NCBI RefSeq assembly: GCF_003261585.1
Contig: NZ_POVU01000020.1
Coordinates: 1 to 42,317, forward strand
Length of the DNA: 42,317 bases
Direction: 5' to 3'
Source: Acinetobacter sp. MB5
GTDB taxonomy: Bacteria > Pseudomonadota > Gammaproteobacteria > Pseudomonadales > Moraxellaceae
The notes under the pieces were generated by a model. The model was not told where the DNA came from and searched no databases. It worked only from the letters and a program-made list of their open reading frames with translations. Below are positions 8,012 to 16,239 of the stretch, in pieces. Every line of letters begins with the position of its first letter. Position 1 is the stretch's first letter. The translations under genes were made by a program, and so were the position numbers.

Positions 8012-9658
8012 TTAAACGAATTGTAGAAATACCCAGAATAATGAAGCAGAAAGCACCATTGCACATGGCAAGGTCAATACCCATGCCATCAGGATGCTTT
8101 TCACCGTTGCCCACTGTAAACCTGATTTGTTGGCGGTCATGGTTCCTGCCACTGCACTATTCAAAACATGCGTGGTGCTGACAGGCAAACCAAACTTATC
8201 CGCAGCAATGATCGTCCCCATCGCGACTAGCTCAGCCGACATCCCTTGACCATAAGTCAAATGCGTCTTACCAATACGCTCACCAACCGTCACCACAATA
8301 CGTTTCCAACCGACCATGGTCCCTAGGCCGAGCGCCAACGCTACAGCCACTTTCACCCATGTTGGAATATATTGGGTGGCTTTATCGATATTCTGACGAT
8401 AGTCATCAACCGTTGCTTTTTGCTCAGCTGACAATTGTGCCAAGTGATTACCTTTATCCAACTCTTTCAAACTGGCATTGCTCAAGTACATATCATTGCG
8501 CAAGTTGACTGTTGCTTTCTCAGGCACTTTTGACATGCTGCCATAGCTTGCAACTGCCTCACCCAAATGGTTCGACAAACTTGCAACTGCTGGCATGACT
8601 TGCTGGTTATATTGATGCGTTTGAATAAACTTGGTTAAAACATCACGGGCTTGCAGCTCAGGCATATTCGGTTGATCAGCCACCAGAATATGCGCGGTTT
8701 TTTCTGACAATGCTGCAAAAGACTGAACTTGTGCAGGATCCATGGTTTTATTGAGTGAATAGGCAAGCGGTACAATCCCGATCAAAATCAGCATGATCAA
8801 GCCCATACCCTTTTGACCATCGTTTGAACCGTGGGCAAAACTCACCCCTGTACAGGTACAAATCAGTAAAACACGTACCAAGAATGAAGGTGGTTTATTG
8901 CCCTCAGGCGCAACAAACAATTCCTTTTGGCGTTTTTTCATTACCAGCTTTAACAACAAGAACGCTGCTGCTGCTAAACCAAAACCAATCAACGGTGAGA
9001 AGAACAATGCTTTGGCAACCTTAAGCACTTGCCCCATATCAACACCACTTACCCCATCTGTTGCCGAGTGCAACAACTGGTTCATGATGCCTACACCAAT
9101 AATGGAACCAATCATGGTATGTGAACTTGAAGCAGGAATCCCAAAGAACCATGTGCCCAAGTTCCAGATAATCGCTGCGATTAATAATGCAAACACCATG
9201 GCAAAACCAGCGCCACTGTCCACATGCAGAATCAACTCAACAGGCAATAACGCAATGATGCCGTAAGCCACTGCACCACTCGCGGTTAAAACACCGAGAA
9301 AGTTAAAGAATCCAGACCACATGACTGCAACAGGCGCAGGCATGGCGTTGGTATAAATCACGGTTGCAACCGCATTGGCGGTGTCATGAAAACCATTGAC
9401 AAACTCAAAGCCCAAAGCAATCACCAAAGCCATACCGAGCATGATGAATGAGAACAGGCTTAAAGGTGGAACTTGAGATAAATCAAATGTGAGCTGTACA
9501 CCGATATAGGTCAGTGACGCCAAAACCACCACAGCAAAAACGTATTTAAACCAGCTTGGTGAAGGAGCATGAATATTATTAGAAGAAGAATTTTTAATCG
9601 TTGGGGCAATTACTGGCGTTGAATTCGCATCAGTAATAATAGATGCCTGTTGATTCAT
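8012..9658 (-). CDS. pitA: PiT-family inorganic phosphate transporter
   Basis: This 548-residue membrane protein should import phosphate (as metal-phosphate with protons) across the inner membrane. Both PiT signature repeats are visible: FVNGFHDTANAVATVIYT near residue 85 and the second half SFAHGSNDGQKGMGLIML. The SSSHTMIGSIIGVGI and STTHVLNSAVAGTM motifs follow each half. A long hydrophilic loop (roughly residues 300-420) separates the halves, as in proteobacterial Pit proteins. The ATG at 9658 begins a soluble N-terminus of about 35 residues. A Pho-box-like repeat lies 48 bases upstream, suggesting phosphate control. The symbol is by family; PitA and PitB cannot be told apart here. Confidence 0.9.
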   Translation of the reverse strand: MNQQASIITDANSTPVIAPTIKNSSSNNIHAPSPSWFKYVFAVVVLASLTYIGVQLTFDLSQVPPLSLFSFIMLGMALVIALGFEFVNGFHDTANAVATVIYTNAMPAPVAVMWSGFFNFLGVLTASGAVAYGIIALLPVELILHVDSGAGFAMVFALLIAAIIWNLGTWFFGIPASSSHTMIGSIIGVGIMNQLLHSATDGVSGVDMGQVLKVAKALFFSPLIGFGLAAAAFLLLKLVMKKRQKELFVAPEGNKPPSFLVRVLLICTCTGVSFAHGSNDGQKGMGLIMLILIGIVPLAYSLNKTMDPAQVQSFAALSEKTAHILVADQPNMPELQARDVLTKFIQTHQYNQQVMPAVASLSNHLGEAVASYGSMSKVPEKATVNLRNDMYLSNASLKELDKGNHLAQLSAEQKATVDDYRQNIDKATQYIPTWVKVAVALALGLGTMVGWKRIVVTVGERIGKTHLTYGQGMSAELVAMGTIIAADKFGLPVSTTHVLNSAVAGTMTANKSGLQWATVKSILMAWVLTLPCAMVLSASLFWVFLQFV

Positions 9659-9705
9659 GTGATCTGCGACATATCATAAAATTGTGCAAATTTTGCGACT
9701 GTATT

Positions 9706-9723
9706 ATGACAATTAAATGACAT
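9706..9723 (-). promoter_or_regulatory. Pho-box-like direct repeat upstream of pit
   Basis: On the minus strand the sequence reads ATGTCAT-TTAA-TTGTCAT: two 7-base copies close to CTGTCAT, separated by 4 bases. That is the known spacing of PhoB boxes. It lies 48-65 bases before the pit start, and a CAAAAT that could serve as -10 follows about 10 bases downstream. Confidence 0.55.
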
Positions 9724-10081
9724 TTGTAACTTAGACGACATAAAATTTTGCGAGTTAGGCAAACCTAGGTTAATAGTTCCAATAAATTTCAATTTAAAAT
9801 GTCTTTTTAATGAAGATAAAGTTTAATTTAAACAATAAATTTCAAAAACTTAATTTAATTACTGATCAAAAAAACCTTATATTTTTACTTGAAAAGCAGA
9901 TTATTATTTTTTTGCACCATTACAAAACATTATTCTGACACCTAAAATAGAAATCACGTCTCGCGCTTAATTTTAAAGCACAAGCTTCCCTTCAACTTTT
10001 ATGCACTTATTTAGAGCAAGAATCTTTTTAATCATTTCCTCACAAAATACCCTATCTTTTTTGATGCACATCATATTTTTT

Positions 10082-10095
10082 GCACAATTTTGTGC
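10082..10095. promoter_or_regulatory. Perfect palindrome upstream of the LysR-type gene
   Basis: GCACAATTTTGTGC is a 14-base perfect palindrome 123 bases before the LysR-type start. It could be an operator, but no second copy elsewhere in the window supports this. Confidence 0.3.
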
Positions 10096-10217
10096 CAATT
10101 TTCATATTTTTTTATAATTCACGGTGTCAAGCAAAAATATTTTTACATCACCCTATAAAATTAAATAAATTTTAATTAATTCAGTCATAATTTAAAAAAA
10201 CTTGATTAGATAATCTC

Positions 10218-11114
10218 ATGCTCGATAGTAAACAATGCCAAGCTTTTTTGGCCGTTGCCGAAACAGGTAGCTTTGAATATGCCAGCTTACAGTTACATCT
10301 AACAGCATCGGCAGTGTCTCTTCGTGTACAGGCCCTCGAACGTCAGCTCGGACAAATGCTACTGATTCGCGGACGCCCTTGTCAGACAACACCTGCTGGT
10401 GAACAGCTTTTGCAGCACCTACAACGCCAACGTTTTACAGAACAGAATTTCCTGCAAAACCTACAAGGAAAACAAGACAATTCAGAGTTCATCAAAGTCA
10501 CTATTGCCAGTAATGCAGATTCTCTCGCCACTTGGTTACTGCCTGCATTGCAACAAACTGTCATTCAACAAAAAATTGCTTTAGAGATTCGCTTAGACGA
10601 TCAATCTCTGACTCATACCTTACTTGAAGCTGGTCAAGTACATGCCTGCATTTCAGTTGAAGCTCATCCATTGCGGGGTTGTCTAGCCAAACCTTTGGGC
10701 TATATGCGTTACAAGATGGTCGCTACGCCTGCTTTTGTTGGAAATTGGTTTAAAAATGGCATTTCTAGACAAAGCTTAATGCAAGCTCCTGCCGTGATTT
10801 TTAATCAAAAGGATCATATGCATCACAATATCTTGCTTAAGCTCCATGGTCTCACTTCAAACTGCTATCCACACCACTTTATTCCCTCTTCAGAAACCTT
10901 TGTACATGCGATTCATCGTGGGCTCGGCTATGGCTTAGTCCCTGATTTACAAATAGGTTCTGCACTTGAACTCGGTGAATTGATTGAAATCATGCCCGAA
11001 GCGCAAACCGATATCTTGCTGTATTGGCATCATTGGCAACAACAATCTACACAACTCCAGCAGCTCACCAAACAGATTTGCCAAAATAGCCAACGTTTTT
11101 TATACCCCGCCTAA
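10218..11114 (+). CDS. LysR-type regulator, ArgP/LysG-like
   Basis: This 298-residue regulator has an N-terminal winged HTH (residues 1-60, including GSFEYASLQLHLTASAVSLR) and a C-terminal periplasmic-binding-like effector domain. The opening LDSKQCQAFLAVAETGSFE and the SAVSLRVQALERQLGQMLLIR segment resemble ArgP/LysG, which sense lysine and arginine and activate exporters such as LysE/ArgO. No exporter is adjacent, so the target is unknown. It is divergent from pit. The ATG at 10218 begins directly at the conserved N-terminus. I see no clear terminator after the stop. Confidence 0.85.
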   Translation: MLDSKQCQAFLAVAETGSFEYASLQLHLTASAVSLRVQALERQLGQMLLIRGRPCQTTPAGEQLLQHLQRQRFTEQNFLQNLQGKQDNSEFIKVTIASNADSLATWLLPALQQTVIQQKIALEIRLDDQSLTHTLLEAGQVHACISVEAHPLRGCLAKPLGYMRYKMVATPAFVGNWFKNGISRQSLMQAPAVIFNQKDHMHHNILLKLHGLTSNCYPHHFIPSSETFVHAIHRGLGYGLVPDLQIGSALELGELIEIMPEAQTDILLYWHHWQQQSTQLQQLTKQICQNSQRFLYPA

Positions 11115-11236
11115 CATTTAAACAAAAAATAATTTTTTTTAGATATATAACTGCTTCTGCAACAAAACCCCTCAATACCTCCATTTTTCAGGCGTTATCC
11201 TATTGTATTGTAGCGCCGAGTTATAAGGAGAGATTC

Positions 11237-11425
11237 ATGAACAAAGTCAAAGTGGTCTTAGGGAGCTTAGCTGTCATCTCAGTATTGAGCTTATCAGGCT
11301 GTTGTCTACTAGATCCATTCTGGTGGGCAGATGGTCCACATGGTGGTGGTCATTATGATCGTGGTTATCATGATGGTGGTTATCATGGTGGTGGTCACGG
11401 TGGCCATGGCGGTGATCGCGACTAG
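11237..11425 (+). CDS. Small Gly/His-rich lipoprotein
   Basis: This 62-residue peptide has a lipoprotein signal (MNKVKVVLGSLAVISVLSLS, then GC) with the lipidated Cys at 22 followed by a second Cys. After a short DPFWWAD segment the rest is Gly/His/Tyr/Asp repeats such as HDGGYHGGG. A strong AAGGAG lies 7 bases before the ATG and a terminator follows, so it is a complete single-gene transcript. The His-rich tail could bind metal at the envelope; that is inferred from composition only. I do not recognise a named family. Confidence 0.75.
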   Translation: MNKVKVVLGSLAVISVLSLSGCCLLDPFWWADGPHGGGHYDRGYHDGGYHGGGHGGHGGDRD

Positions 11426-11454
11426 AGGTAAGTAGATAAGTCACACTTGTCAAC

Positions 11455-11499
11455 AGCAGTGCCTGATTGTATTTCCTACAAACGAGCACTGCTTTTTTA
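11455..11499 (+). terminator. Terminator of the small lipoprotein gene
   Basis: AGCAGTGC (11455-11462) pairs with GCACTGCT (11486-11493), followed by a T-run. Confidence 0.75.
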
Positions 11500-11735
11500 C
11501 ACTCAAAATATATTCTATAAATAATTTATATTTTTTAAAAAAATTATGAACATTTTTAAATAAAATTAAATATTATCTTTTCCCGCTATACCCTCCAAAC
11601 CAACAAATAGCTAAAAAATTAAAAATAAACCAATTAAAACAAAATCTTATTTTAAATTAAAAATCCATCCTCCAACAAATAAAGACTTAATTTTTTTAAG
11701 GCTTTAGTACCAATTTTTGCATCATTTTTTTACAT

Positions 11736-11799
11736 TGGCCCTTCCCCCTTATTTAGAAATGGCTCTCGTTTATTGGCCTCTTAAACGACAAATTAAAGT
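11736..11799 (+). promoter_or_regulatory. GabR-type operator and promoter of permease A
   Basis: Two direct half-sites, TGGCCCT (11736-11742) and TGGCTCT (11760-11766), lie 24 bp apart. A TTGGCC -35-like box (11773-11778) starts after 6 bases, then a 15-base spacer and TAAAGT (11794-11799). The same layout is at 14272-14335 and 17891-17954. MocR/GabR proteins are known to bind spaced direct repeats; the assignment to the regulator encoded at 16390-17889 is inferred from shared position and sequence. Between 11500 and 11735 the DNA is AT-rich with nothing else I can support. Confidence 0.7.
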
Positions 11800-11897
11800 T
11801 ACTGGAAGTATGCATACTCGACTGTTTGTTGTTCATCTTGTTGTAAAAAAAGCCAATTCGACTTTAGTCCAACACCATGTACAACAACACATTTGCA

Positions 11898-12214
11898 GGA
11901 CATTTGCGCTCAAATGCGCAAAATCCTAAGTAATGAATTAAGGAAAATCTTATGACAACACATCAAGCGCTTTATGTGCATGTTGCTACAGGCAGTTGTC
12001 ATTTTTGTGGTCATCGAACGACCTTTTAAGGTCGCCTCCGTTCCAATGCTGCTGTAATCACTGTCTTGCATGACTCAGTGAACCTACAGATACAACATCC
12101 TTTTCTTCTTACGACAGGATCGTTTAGGCATGTCCTTGCTGCGTACGTACACACTCATTCTGATGAGCCTGTACGTTTTATAGATTCATTTTTTTCTTTT
12201 TTTGAAGGTTGTTT
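11898..12214 (+). ncRNA. Structured leader RNA of permease A
   Basis: The 5' leader carries hairpins around a short ORF. A first hairpin (TTTGCGC 11903-11909 with GCGCAAA 11916-11922) precedes the leader-peptide ribosome site. CGACCTTTTAAGGTCG overlaps the leader-peptide stop. After the conserved CCTTGCTGCGTA (12134-12145) comes a two-part hairpin at 12146-12175: CGTACA/TGTACG outside and CTCAT/ATGAG inside, separated by CA and CC. A T-rich tract and the permease ribosome site GAAGG follow. The counterpart before permease B keeps this plan with different stem bases. I match it to no known riboswitch. Confidence 0.55.
11952..12029 (+). CDS. Leader peptide A, 25 residues
   Basis: The frame begins MTTHQALYVHVA and ends at TAA within a hairpin. 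An AAGGA ribosome site 8-9 bases upstream lies inside a 28-base block nearly identical to the one before leader peptide B. The first 12 codons of the two peptides agree except for changes at positions 2 and 11, while the rest diverges, so the start region is under constraint. Four of its 25 residues are His. It lies 185 bases before the permease start. A role in attenuation or translational coupling is inferred. Confidence 0.5.
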   Translation: MTTHQALYVHVATGSCHFCGHRTTF

Positions 12215-13648
12215 ATGACGCAGACAAATGAGGCCAATCCCTCCTCTCAAGATTTAAAACACGGGCTTAAGTCACGTCATCTCACCATGATCTCAATTGC
12301 TGGTGTAATTGGGGGATCATTATTTATTGGCTCAGGAAGTGTAATTTATTCTGCTGGTCCAGCTGCTGTTATTGCCTATGGATTAGGTGGCTTACTTATT
12401 CTCTTTATTATGCGTATGTTGGGTGAGATGGCTGTTCTCAACCCAGATACTGGTTCATTTTCAACGTATGCTGACCGCGCAATCGGACGTTGGGCTGGCT
12501 TTACGATTGGCTGGTTGTACTGGTGTTCATGGGCACTTCTGATGGGCTGGGAAGCCTATGTTGCAGGTAAAATCCTCAACAGCTGGTTCCCACTGATTCC
12601 TGTCTGGATCTACATGATGGCAGTCATCATCACATTAGTCCTAGTTAACCTGCAAAATGTGAAAAACTACGGTGAATTTGAATTCTGGTTTGCTCTCATC
12701 AAAGTCATTGCCATTATTATCTTCTTGGTGATTGGTAGTGCTGCTGTCATGCATATTTGGCCATGGGGTGAGGCATCTGCTCAAGGCTTTACCAACCTAA
12801 CGTCTCAAGGCTTTATGCCTAACGGCTTCTCATCGATTATTACTGCACTTTTAGGTGTAATGTTCGCTTATATCGGTGCAGAAATCGTGACTGTTGCTGC
12901 AGCTGAATCAGACAACCCTTCACGTGAAATCCGCAAAGCATCTAACTCTGTAGTTTGGCGTATCCTATTGTTTTATGTAGGTTCAATGTTCATTACTGTG
13001 TGTTTGATTCCACACAACAACCCATTACTTAAAGATGCAACTTGGGGTACATACAGCGTAACGTTAACAGCATTAGGCATTCCTGGGGCACGCCATATTG
13101 TGAACTTTGTTGTACTGACTTCTGTATGTAGCTGCTTTAACTCTGCACTTTATACCTGTTCACGTATGTTGTTCTCTTTATCTAAACGTGGTGATGCGCC
13201 GAAAAACTTTGGCTCAATCAACAGTAAAGGCAGTCCTTGGGTTGGTGTATTGGTGTCTTGTACCTTTGCCGTATTTGCCGCGATTCTAACAGCAACAGGC
13301 AGTATGGATGTTTATGACATCTTCATGCTCGCAACAGGGACTGCTGCACTGTATGTTTACCTGACCATTGCCTGCTCACAACTTCGTTTGCGTAAGAAAC
13401 TAGAAGCTGAAGGCCAAAAAATCGACTTTAAAATGTGGCTATTCCCTTGGTTAACCTACGGTGTGATTTTCACGATTGTGGGCGCAATTATCGCAATGCT
13501 CATTGAAGGCACGTACTTCAAAGAAGTGATCTATACTTCAGGCTTAGCTTTATTTATCGTAGCTGTTGGTTTATTGGCTCAGAAATATAACTGGGGCAAG
13601 CAGCATGAACAAAATGCAGAACTGAATTTGGATAAAACTTCAAATTAA
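12215..13648 (+). CDS. Amino acid permease, GabP/AAT family (copy A)
   Basis: This 477-residue inner-membrane permease of the amino acid transporter (APC) family has about 12 hydrophobic helices. It carries the family N-terminus GLKSRHLTMISIAGVIGG, the MRMLGEMAV segment after helix 2 and a conserved NYGEFEFWFALIKVI motif. GabP, LysP, AnsP and ProY share this fold, so substrate cannot be read from sequence alone. Its promoter shares the GabR-type operator with gabT, which points to GABA or a related amino acid. The ATG at 12215 has GAAGG 6 bases upstream; an in-frame TTG two codons earlier overlaps that site and is not preferred. A terminator follows. It is paralogous to the permease at 14736-16127. 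Confidence 0.85.
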   Translation: MTQTNEANPSSQDLKHGLKSRHLTMISIAGVIGGSLFIGSGSVIYSAGPAAVIAYGLGGLLILFIMRMLGEMAVLNPDTGSFSTYADRAIGRWAGFTIGWLYWCSWALLMGWEAYVAGKILNSWFPLIPVWIYMMAVIITLVLVNLQNVKNYGEFEFWFALIKVIAIIIFLVIGSAAVMHIWPWGEASAQGFTNLTSQGFMPNGFSSIITALLGVMFAYIGAEIVTVAAAESDNPSREIRKASNSVVWRILLFYVGSMFITVCLIPHNNPLLKDATWGTYSVTLTALGIPGARHIVNFVVLTSVCSCFNSALYTCSRMLFSLSKRGDAPKNFGSINSKGSPWVGVLVSCTFAVFAAILTATGSMDVYDIFMLATGTAALYVYLTIACSQLRLRKKLEAEGQKIDFKMWLFPWLTYGVIFTIVGAIIAMLIEGTYFKEVIYTSGLALFIVAVGLLAQKYNWGKQHEQNAELNLDKTSN

Positions 13649-13661
13649 TCTGCTTGTATTT

Positions 13662-13688
13662 AAAAACCCACCCTGTGTGGGTTTTTTT
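13662..13688 (+). terminator. Terminator of permease A
   Basis: AAAAACCCAC pairs with GTGGG plus the T-run; seven T follow the stem. Confidence 0.85.
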
Positions 13689-14271
13689 ATGTCTTTAAAT
13701 ATGATGTCAAGCCATCAGCCATCAGCCAAAAATAGCTTTTCCATGCACAACAAACACGAGCATCCCTTTATTTTCTGAGAAAATAGTTTCTAATTTCACT
13801 TCGCATCATTTAAGTGCATAAATAAGAAATACATCTCTAAGATTTACATTATCCTGCAATGTTTCACCCAACCAATTTTACGCACCAAAATAAAGCAAAA
13901 CCAACTTCTACAGATCTGTCAACGTATTGTTAAGATGCCTGTCCTCTTATTCAGTATGCTGTCCACAATATTTCATTTTATTTGGACTTTCCCCTCAATG
14001 TGACTATAACAGCCTTCAAAAATTCGCATTTCCATCAAAATTTCTTGAGATCAAGACAAAATGTCATATTTATGCAAAAAATTTTAAGTATTTTTTTAAA
14101 TGATTTTTATTTGAATTTTCACGCTTAATTAAAACCACAAAAACAATCAAGTAATTTTTTGTATATTATTAATATTAATACAAATATAAAAAACCAAACG
14201 GTCAAAACAAATAAGAAAAGTCACTCTCTTTTTATGGGTAAAGAACCAATTTGTACAGTTATTTATAGAAT
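13689..14271. other. AT-rich intergenic region before the permease B operator
   Basis: I see no gene here. A short ATCAGCC repeat occurs around 13712 and the inverted repeat TATTTTC-TGA-GAAAATA near 13770. The rest is low-GC DNA leading into the operator at 14272. Confidence 0.4.
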
Positions 14272-14335
14272 TGGCTCTTTCCCCATGTCGAAAAATGGCT
14301 CTAGTTTATTGATCAATGAAACGACAAATTAAAGT
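14272..14335 (+). promoter_or_regulatory. GabR-type operator and promoter of permease B
   Basis: Two perfect TGGCTCT half-sites (14272-14278 and 14296-14302) are 24 bp apart. Six bases later comes TTGATC (14309-14314), then 15 bases and TAAAGT (14330-14335). Between -35 and just past -10 the sequence AAACGACAAATTAAAGTTAC is identical to that of permease A. Confidence 0.72.
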
Positions 14336-14419
14336 TACTGGATGTACACATACACAAACATGACTGTACAAAAAATTGTTTACTTCAATTTGGCGTCAGT
14401 TCAAGAATTTGTAGGATGT

Positions 14420-14735
14420 CTGTATTACTCATACGGCGTTCTAAATGAATTAAGGAAAATCATATGGCAACACATCAAGCTCTTTATGTGCATGCCGCTC
14501 AAAGCGGTTGCCATCTCGTAGCGACTGACCTTTTCAGTCAATCAGCTTGTTTTTTCTCTCTTGGGGTCATTGGTTCTCTCGCCAATGAAATTGCATTGCC
14601 AAGTTTAAGCAATGCAGGTTTTCTCTCTCCTTTTTCCTTGCAGAGTAGTTAAGGCTCGCCCTTGCTGCGTAACGTGTAATTCCTTCGGGCAATTGGACGT
14701 TCAATCTAGATATTTTTTAATTTGAAGGTTTTTTT
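14420..14735 (+). ncRNA. Structured leader RNA of permease B
   Basis: Hairpins occupy the positions seen in leader A. CTGTAT/ATACGG (14420-14436) precedes the leader-peptide ribosome site. CCGCT-CAA-AGCGG and GACTGA/TCAGTC lie inside the leader ORF, followed by GCATTGC/GCAATGC. After CCTTGCTGCGTA (14660-14671) the terminal hairpin at 14671-14701 has AACGT/ACGTT outside and AATTCC-TTCG-GG-C-AATT inside, separated by GT and GG. Its geometry matches leader A while nearly all stem bases differ. Confidence 0.55.
14464..14652 (+). CDS. Leader peptide B, up to 62 residues
   Basis: It begins MATHQALYVHAA, nearly the same as leader peptide A, behind the same AAGGAAAATC ribosome-site block, and runs on to 62 codons. 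The part after residue 12 is unlike leader A and rich in Ser and Phe, and it overlaps several hairpins, so RNA structure rather than protein function may shape it. Its stop is 83 bases before the permease start. Treat it as a leader ORF, not as a stable protein. Confidence 0.42.
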   Translation: MATHQALYVHAAQSGCHLVATDLFSQSACFFSLGVIGSLANEIALPSLSNAGFLSPFSLQSS

Positions 14736-16127
14736 ATGACGCAAGCAAATCAAGCCTCTCTCTCTCAAGGCTTAAAAAATCGCCATGTCACCATGCTTTC
14801 TATTGCAGGTGCAATTGGCGCAGGTTTATTTGTCGGTTCAGGACATGCGATTGCTGCTGCTGGACCTGCTGCTATCTTGGCTTATATTCTTGCAGGAACG
14901 CTGGTCGTACTCGTGATGCGTATGCTCGGTGAAATGGCCGTTTCTCAACCAGATAGTGGTTCTTTCTCAACTTATGCTGATCGCTCAATTGGTAAATGGG
15001 CTGGATTTACCATTGGTTGGCTGTACTGGTGGTTCTGGGTATTGGTGATTCCATTTGAAGCCAATGCTGCTGCTTCCATCATTAACTCTTGGATGCCAGA
15101 TGCACCTATTTGGCTACTTGCTTTCCTTATTACTGCCGCTCTGACTGTCACGAACTTATTTAGCGTAAAAAATTACGGTGAATTTGAGTTCTGGTTTGCA
15201 TTAATCAAAGTTGTTTCAATCATTGCATTTATTATCTTTGGTTGCGCAGCTGTCTTTGGTTTCTCTCCAAATCCAGAAGTCAGCGGGGTTAAACACCTAT
15301 GGGATCATGGTGGTTTTATGCCAAATGGTTGGGGGCCAGTCTTGGCAGCTCTTTTAACCACCATGTTCTCATTTATGGGTTCTGAAATTGTCACGATTGC
15401 TGCAAGCGAGTCAAAAGACCCTGAACATCAAATCACCAAAGCAACAAATTCTGTGATTTGGCGTATTGCATTGTTCTATATCGTATCAATCTTCATTGTA
15501 ATTGCACTTGTACCGTGGAATGACCCACGCTTACCAGACATGGGTTCATATCAAACTGTATTGGCATCACTACAAGTGCCACATGCAAAACTTATGGTTG
15601 ATATTGTGGTTCTGACTTCTGTTGCAAGCTGCTTGAACTCAGCACTCTACACAGCATCTCGTATGGTGTATTCATTGGGTGTTCGTGGTGATGCACCTGC
15701 ATTCACCAAACGTGTGAACAAACAACATACCCCTGTCGCTGCTGTATTACTTTCAACTGCTGTGGCATTCATCTGTACCTTTGCCAACTACGCAGCACCA
15801 AAAGCCGTATTCAACTTCTTGCTTGACAGCTCTGGCGCGATTGCATTGTTGGTTTACTTGGTGATTGCATGTTCACAATTGGCAATGCGTAAGAAACTGG
15901 TTGCTGCTGGCAAACCATTGACAATGAAAATGTGGTTCTTCCCTTACTTAACTTGGGCAGTGATTGTCTTCATCATCGCAGCACTTGTGATCATGGCATT
16001 TGACCCAGCACATACCCATGAAATCACTTCAACCGCAATTCTCAGCGTACTGGTTGTGATTTCAGGTCTGATTGTGACTAAACGTCGTAGCGAAAAAACA
16101 GTTTCTGCTGCTGCCGAGAGTAAATAA
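14736..16127 (+). CDS. gabP: Amino acid permease, GabP family (copy B)
   Basis: This 463-residue APC/AAT-family permease resembles GabP. It opens GLKNRHVTMLSIAGAIGAGL with the short glycine-rich helix 1 that forms the substrate site, then has MRMLGEMAV, NYGEFEFWFALIKVV and about 12 membrane segments. It lies next to gabR and gabTD and shares their operator, so it is the better candidate of the two for the GABA importer; the substrate is still inferred. The ATG at 14736 follows GAAGG by 7 bases. The N-terminus lacks the few extra residues of copy A. A strong hairpin and a possible small RNA lie downstream. Confidence 0.85.
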   Translation: MTQANQASLSQGLKNRHVTMLSIAGAIGAGLFVGSGHAIAAAGPAAILAYILAGTLVVLVMRMLGEMAVSQPDSGSFSTYADRSIGKWAGFTIGWLYWWFWVLVIPFEANAAASIINSWMPDAPIWLLAFLITAALTVTNLFSVKNYGEFEFWFALIKVVSIIAFIIFGCAAVFGFSPNPEVSGVKHLWDHGGFMPNGWGPVLAALLTTMFSFMGSEIVTIAASESKDPEHQITKATNSVIWRIALFYIVSIFIVIALVPWNDPRLPDMGSYQTVLASLQVPHAKLMVDIVVLTSVASCLNSALYTASRMVYSLGVRGDAPAFTKRVNKQHTPVAAVLLSTAVAFICTFANYAAPKAVFNFLLDSSGAIALLVYLVIACSQLAMRKKLVAAGKPLTMKMWFFPYLTWAVIVFIIAALVIMAFDPAHTHEITSTAILSVLVVISGLIVTKRRSEKTVSAAAESK

Positions 16128-16162
16128 TCCTCTTAGCAAATTAGAGATCATCCACCCAATTC

Positions 16163-16188
16163 ATACAGGCAGATTCTTCTGCCTGTAT
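16163..16188. other. Stable hairpin after permease B
   Basis: ATACAGGCAGA (16163-16173) pairs perfectly with TCTGCCTGTAT (16178-16188) across TTCT. No T-run follows, so it is more likely a 3'-end stabilising or processing structure than an intrinsic terminator. Confidence 0.55.
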
Positions 16189-16239
16189 GCACAAGATTGA
16201 TGTTAGATAAAAAGTAAATCTGTGAGGTTATTTTTTTTT

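Larger units (their letters stand above)
9659..10217. other. AT-rich divergent intergenic region (pit / lysR)
   Basis: These 559 bases are very AT-rich and carry no gene I can support. They hold the pit promoter with its Pho-box-like repeat, the palindrome GCACAATTTTGTGC at 10082-10095, and the promoter of the LysR-type gene. Confidence 0.5.

Noticed and set aside
11341..11410. Repeated GGTGGT/CATGAT units that could suggest a small repeat array
   Set aside because: They are codon repeats inside the lipoprotein gene; there are no spacers, so it is not CRISPR or a mobile repeat.
11274..11489. Minus-strand frame with a His/Asp-rich peptide opposite the small lipoprotein
   Set aside because: It is the antisense reading of the GGT/CAT codon repeats of the lipoprotein and lacks a ribosome site.
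11717..11929. 70-codon plus-strand frame before leader peptide A
   Set aside because: It covers the operator and promoter, has no ribosome site and no counterpart before permease B.
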